A DNA stretch of 64,000 nucleotides from Planctomycetota bacterium. Lineage in GTDB: Bacteria; Planctomycetota; Phycisphaerae; Phycisphaerales; Zrk34. Shown here in pieces: positions 62,931 through 64,000 of this stretch. The first letter of the stretch is position 1, and each line of letters opens with the position of its first letter. The stretch covers positions 62,001 to 126,000 of the forward strand of contig WGMD01000012.1 of assembly GCA_016125255.1 (NCBI GenBank). Reading direction: 5' to 3'. Under the pieces are notes generated by a model, which worked only from the letters and a program-made list of their open reading frames with translations, was not told where the DNA came from and made no database searches. The position numbers were made by a program, and so were the translations under genes.

Positions 62931-64000
62931 ATGACGGACGGGCAGGACTTGACGCCGCAGGGACACGAAGGCGCGACGCCGCCGAATGACGCGGCTTCGA
63001 TGGACAAGCTGCGCCGTCTGATCGTCGGACCCGAGCAGGATCGACTCGACGAAATCGAAGAGCGCATGGACGGCGGGGAGCACCAGGCCCGCGAAGTCGG
63101 CAAGGTGCTCCCGCAGGCGATGCGATTAAGTCTCAAGACGGACGATCAGATCGCCGACGCCATGTCGCCGATGATCGACCGCGCGATTCACACCTCGGTG
63201 CAGAAGAATCCGCAGCCGATCACCGATGCGATTTTCCCCATCATCGGCCCGGCGATCCGTAAAGCCATCCGCGAAGCGTTCTCGAACATGATCGAGTCGC
63301 TCAACTCGGCGCTGGAGCACAGTTTCTCGCCGCGGTCGATCGGATGGCGCATCGAAGCTTGGCGCACCGGCAAGAGCTTCGCCGAGGTCGTGCTCACGCA
63401 CACGATCGTCTACCGTGTCGAGCAGGTGTTTCTGATTCACAAGGAAACCGGCCTGCTGCTTCAGCATGTGGTGGCGGACGCGGTGGCGGCGCAGGACGCG
63501 GACATGGTGTCGGGCATGCTGACGGCGATTCAGGATTTCGTGCGCGACTCGTTCGGAGCCGGCGAAGGCGAATCGGTCGGCACGATGCAGGTCGGCGAAT
63601 TAACGGTCTGGGTCGAAGCGGGGCCCCGCGCGGTGCTGGCGGGCGTGATGCGCGGCAACCCGCCGGCGGCGCTGCGCCAGCAGATGATCGAAACGCTCGA
63701 AGCGATCCATCGCGAGCAGGGCCAGTCGCTGGCGGACTTTTCGGGCGACGCCGCGCCGTTCGAGTATTCGCGCCCGAAACTCGAGGCGCTGCTCAAGGAG
63801 GCCAAGCAGGAGAAGGAGAAGACCGGCGCGCCCGTGCTGGCGGTGGCGGCGATCGTTCTGCTGATGCTCGTCATCATCGTCTGGATCGCACTGGGCTGGT
63901 ACGCGCATCATGCATGGAACGGCTACATTCAGGCGCTGCGCGATGAGCCGGGGCTGGTTGTGACCGAGGCGAAGCGCGAGGACGGACGGTATTTCGTCGC
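62931..64000 (+). CDS. OmpA-like envelope protein, N-terminal part (cut by window edge)
   Basis: 356 residues visible before the edge. A long cytoplasmic segment has the pattern GPEQDRLDEIEERM, PQPITDAIFPIIGPAIRKAIREAF, EAWRTGKSFAEVVLTHTIVYRVEQVFLIHKETGLLLQHV and VGELTVWVEAGPRAVLAGVMRGNPP; a transmembrane helix follows (PVLAVAAIVLLMLVIIVWIALGWY). In relatives the part beyond the window is a BON/OmpA-type peptidoglycan-binding domain. The start may instead be ATG 62925, two codons earlier. Classified from the N-terminal region only. Confidence 0.8.
   Translation, partial: MTDGQDLTPQGHEGATPPNDAASMDKLRRLIVGPEQDRLDEIEERMDGGEHQAREVGKVLPQAMRLSLKTDDQIADAMSPMIDRAIHTSVQKNPQPITDAIFPIIGPAIRKAIREAFSNMIESLNSALEHSFSPRSIGWRIEAWRTGKSFAEVVLTHTIVYRVEQVFLIHKETGLLLQHVVADAVAAQDADMVSGMLTAIQDFVRDSFGAGEGESVGTMQVGELTVWVEAGPRAVLAGVMRGNPPAALRQQMIETLEAIHREQGQSLADFSGDAAPFEYSRPKLEALLKEAKQEKEKTGAPVLAVAAIVLLMLVIIVWIALGWYAHHAWNGYIQALRDEPGLVVTEAKREDGRYFV

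Noticed and set aside
63344-63946. A 200-residue plus-strand open frame
   Set aside because: It lies in a different frame of the OmpA-like gene, whose frame has family motifs and a transmembrane helix.
1-64000. CRISPR array or cas genes
   Set aside because: No regularly spaced identical repeats with unique spacers and no cas-like proteins were seen; the heptad repeats have no spacers.

Overview
The window is high-GC DNA from a planctomycete, most likely class Phycisphaerae. The evidence is a set of lineage-typical families: Planctomycete-cytochrome/DUF1549/DUF1553 paired with DUF1501, several DUF1080 (3-keto-disaccharide hydrolase) proteins, ThuA domains, PVC-type dehydrogenase/heme proteins, PEP-CTERM-type sorting signals, an ECF sigma/FecR pair and a prepilin-like protein with an H-X-DG-type C-terminus. 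No rRNA, tRNA or CRISPR array was recognised. Both window ends cut genes: a Ser/Thr kinase at the left and an OmpA-like protein at the right.

Layout. 1-8.5 kb (minus): a probable five-gene operon with two DUF1080 proteins, a TolB-propeller/M28/PDZ peptidase, a methyltransferase and a zinc-ribbon Ser/Thr kinase. 8.8-15 kb: a TorF-like porin with a clear terminator, a KAP-like membrane NTPase, a lipoprotein and a TPR/gluzincin-peptidase protein. 15.3-16.4 kb: a complete IS630-family element. 16.7-25.6 kb: a B12-binding-fold protein, the DUF1501/DUF1553 pair, a membrane cytochrome, an SDR and XerC/D. 25.7-31.8 kb: a small conserved-looking protein, a lipoprotein, a TolB-like propeller, an ANTAR response regulator, a topoisomerase VI A subunit, a methyltransferase and a glycosyltransferase. 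31.8-36.6 kb is a less dense, repeat-rich region with a phosphoethanolamine-transferase-like enzyme and a DUF433/DUF5615 toxin-antitoxin pair. 36.7-44.3 kb: GH5, PEP-CTERM, a cupin/PMI-like protein and an isomerase-Gfo/Idh/MocA fusion. 44.4-55.9 kb: a co-directional sigma-FecR-PEP-CTERM-pseudopilin-DUF1080/ThuA/dehydrogenase/cytochrome cluster. 57-62 kb: a sulfatase-fold/membrane protein pair, and a ydbL-ynbE-ydbH envelope lipid-transport operon.

Functionally, much of the window looks devoted to extracellular glycan breakdown. DUF1080 hydrolases, ThuA domains, the GH5 enzyme, NPCBM-like carbohydrate binding and the isomerase/oxidoreductase fusion are all consistent with a 3-keto-sugar route, with secreted multi-domain cytochrome proteins nearby.

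The most unexplained signal is a set of intergenic elements built from degenerate 7-bp tandem units. There are five loci, each with a different unit sequence. Four of them pair with an inverted partner, and all lie at or just after a stop codon. One pair forms 38-bp terminal inverted repeats around a four-helix-bundle (S23/Avd-like) gene, and so looks like a small mobile or self-spreading unit. A second family (CCGTTTAGCG plus a GC hairpin) also sits at gene 3' ends, and a 71-bp element can be drawn as a DNA cloverleaf.
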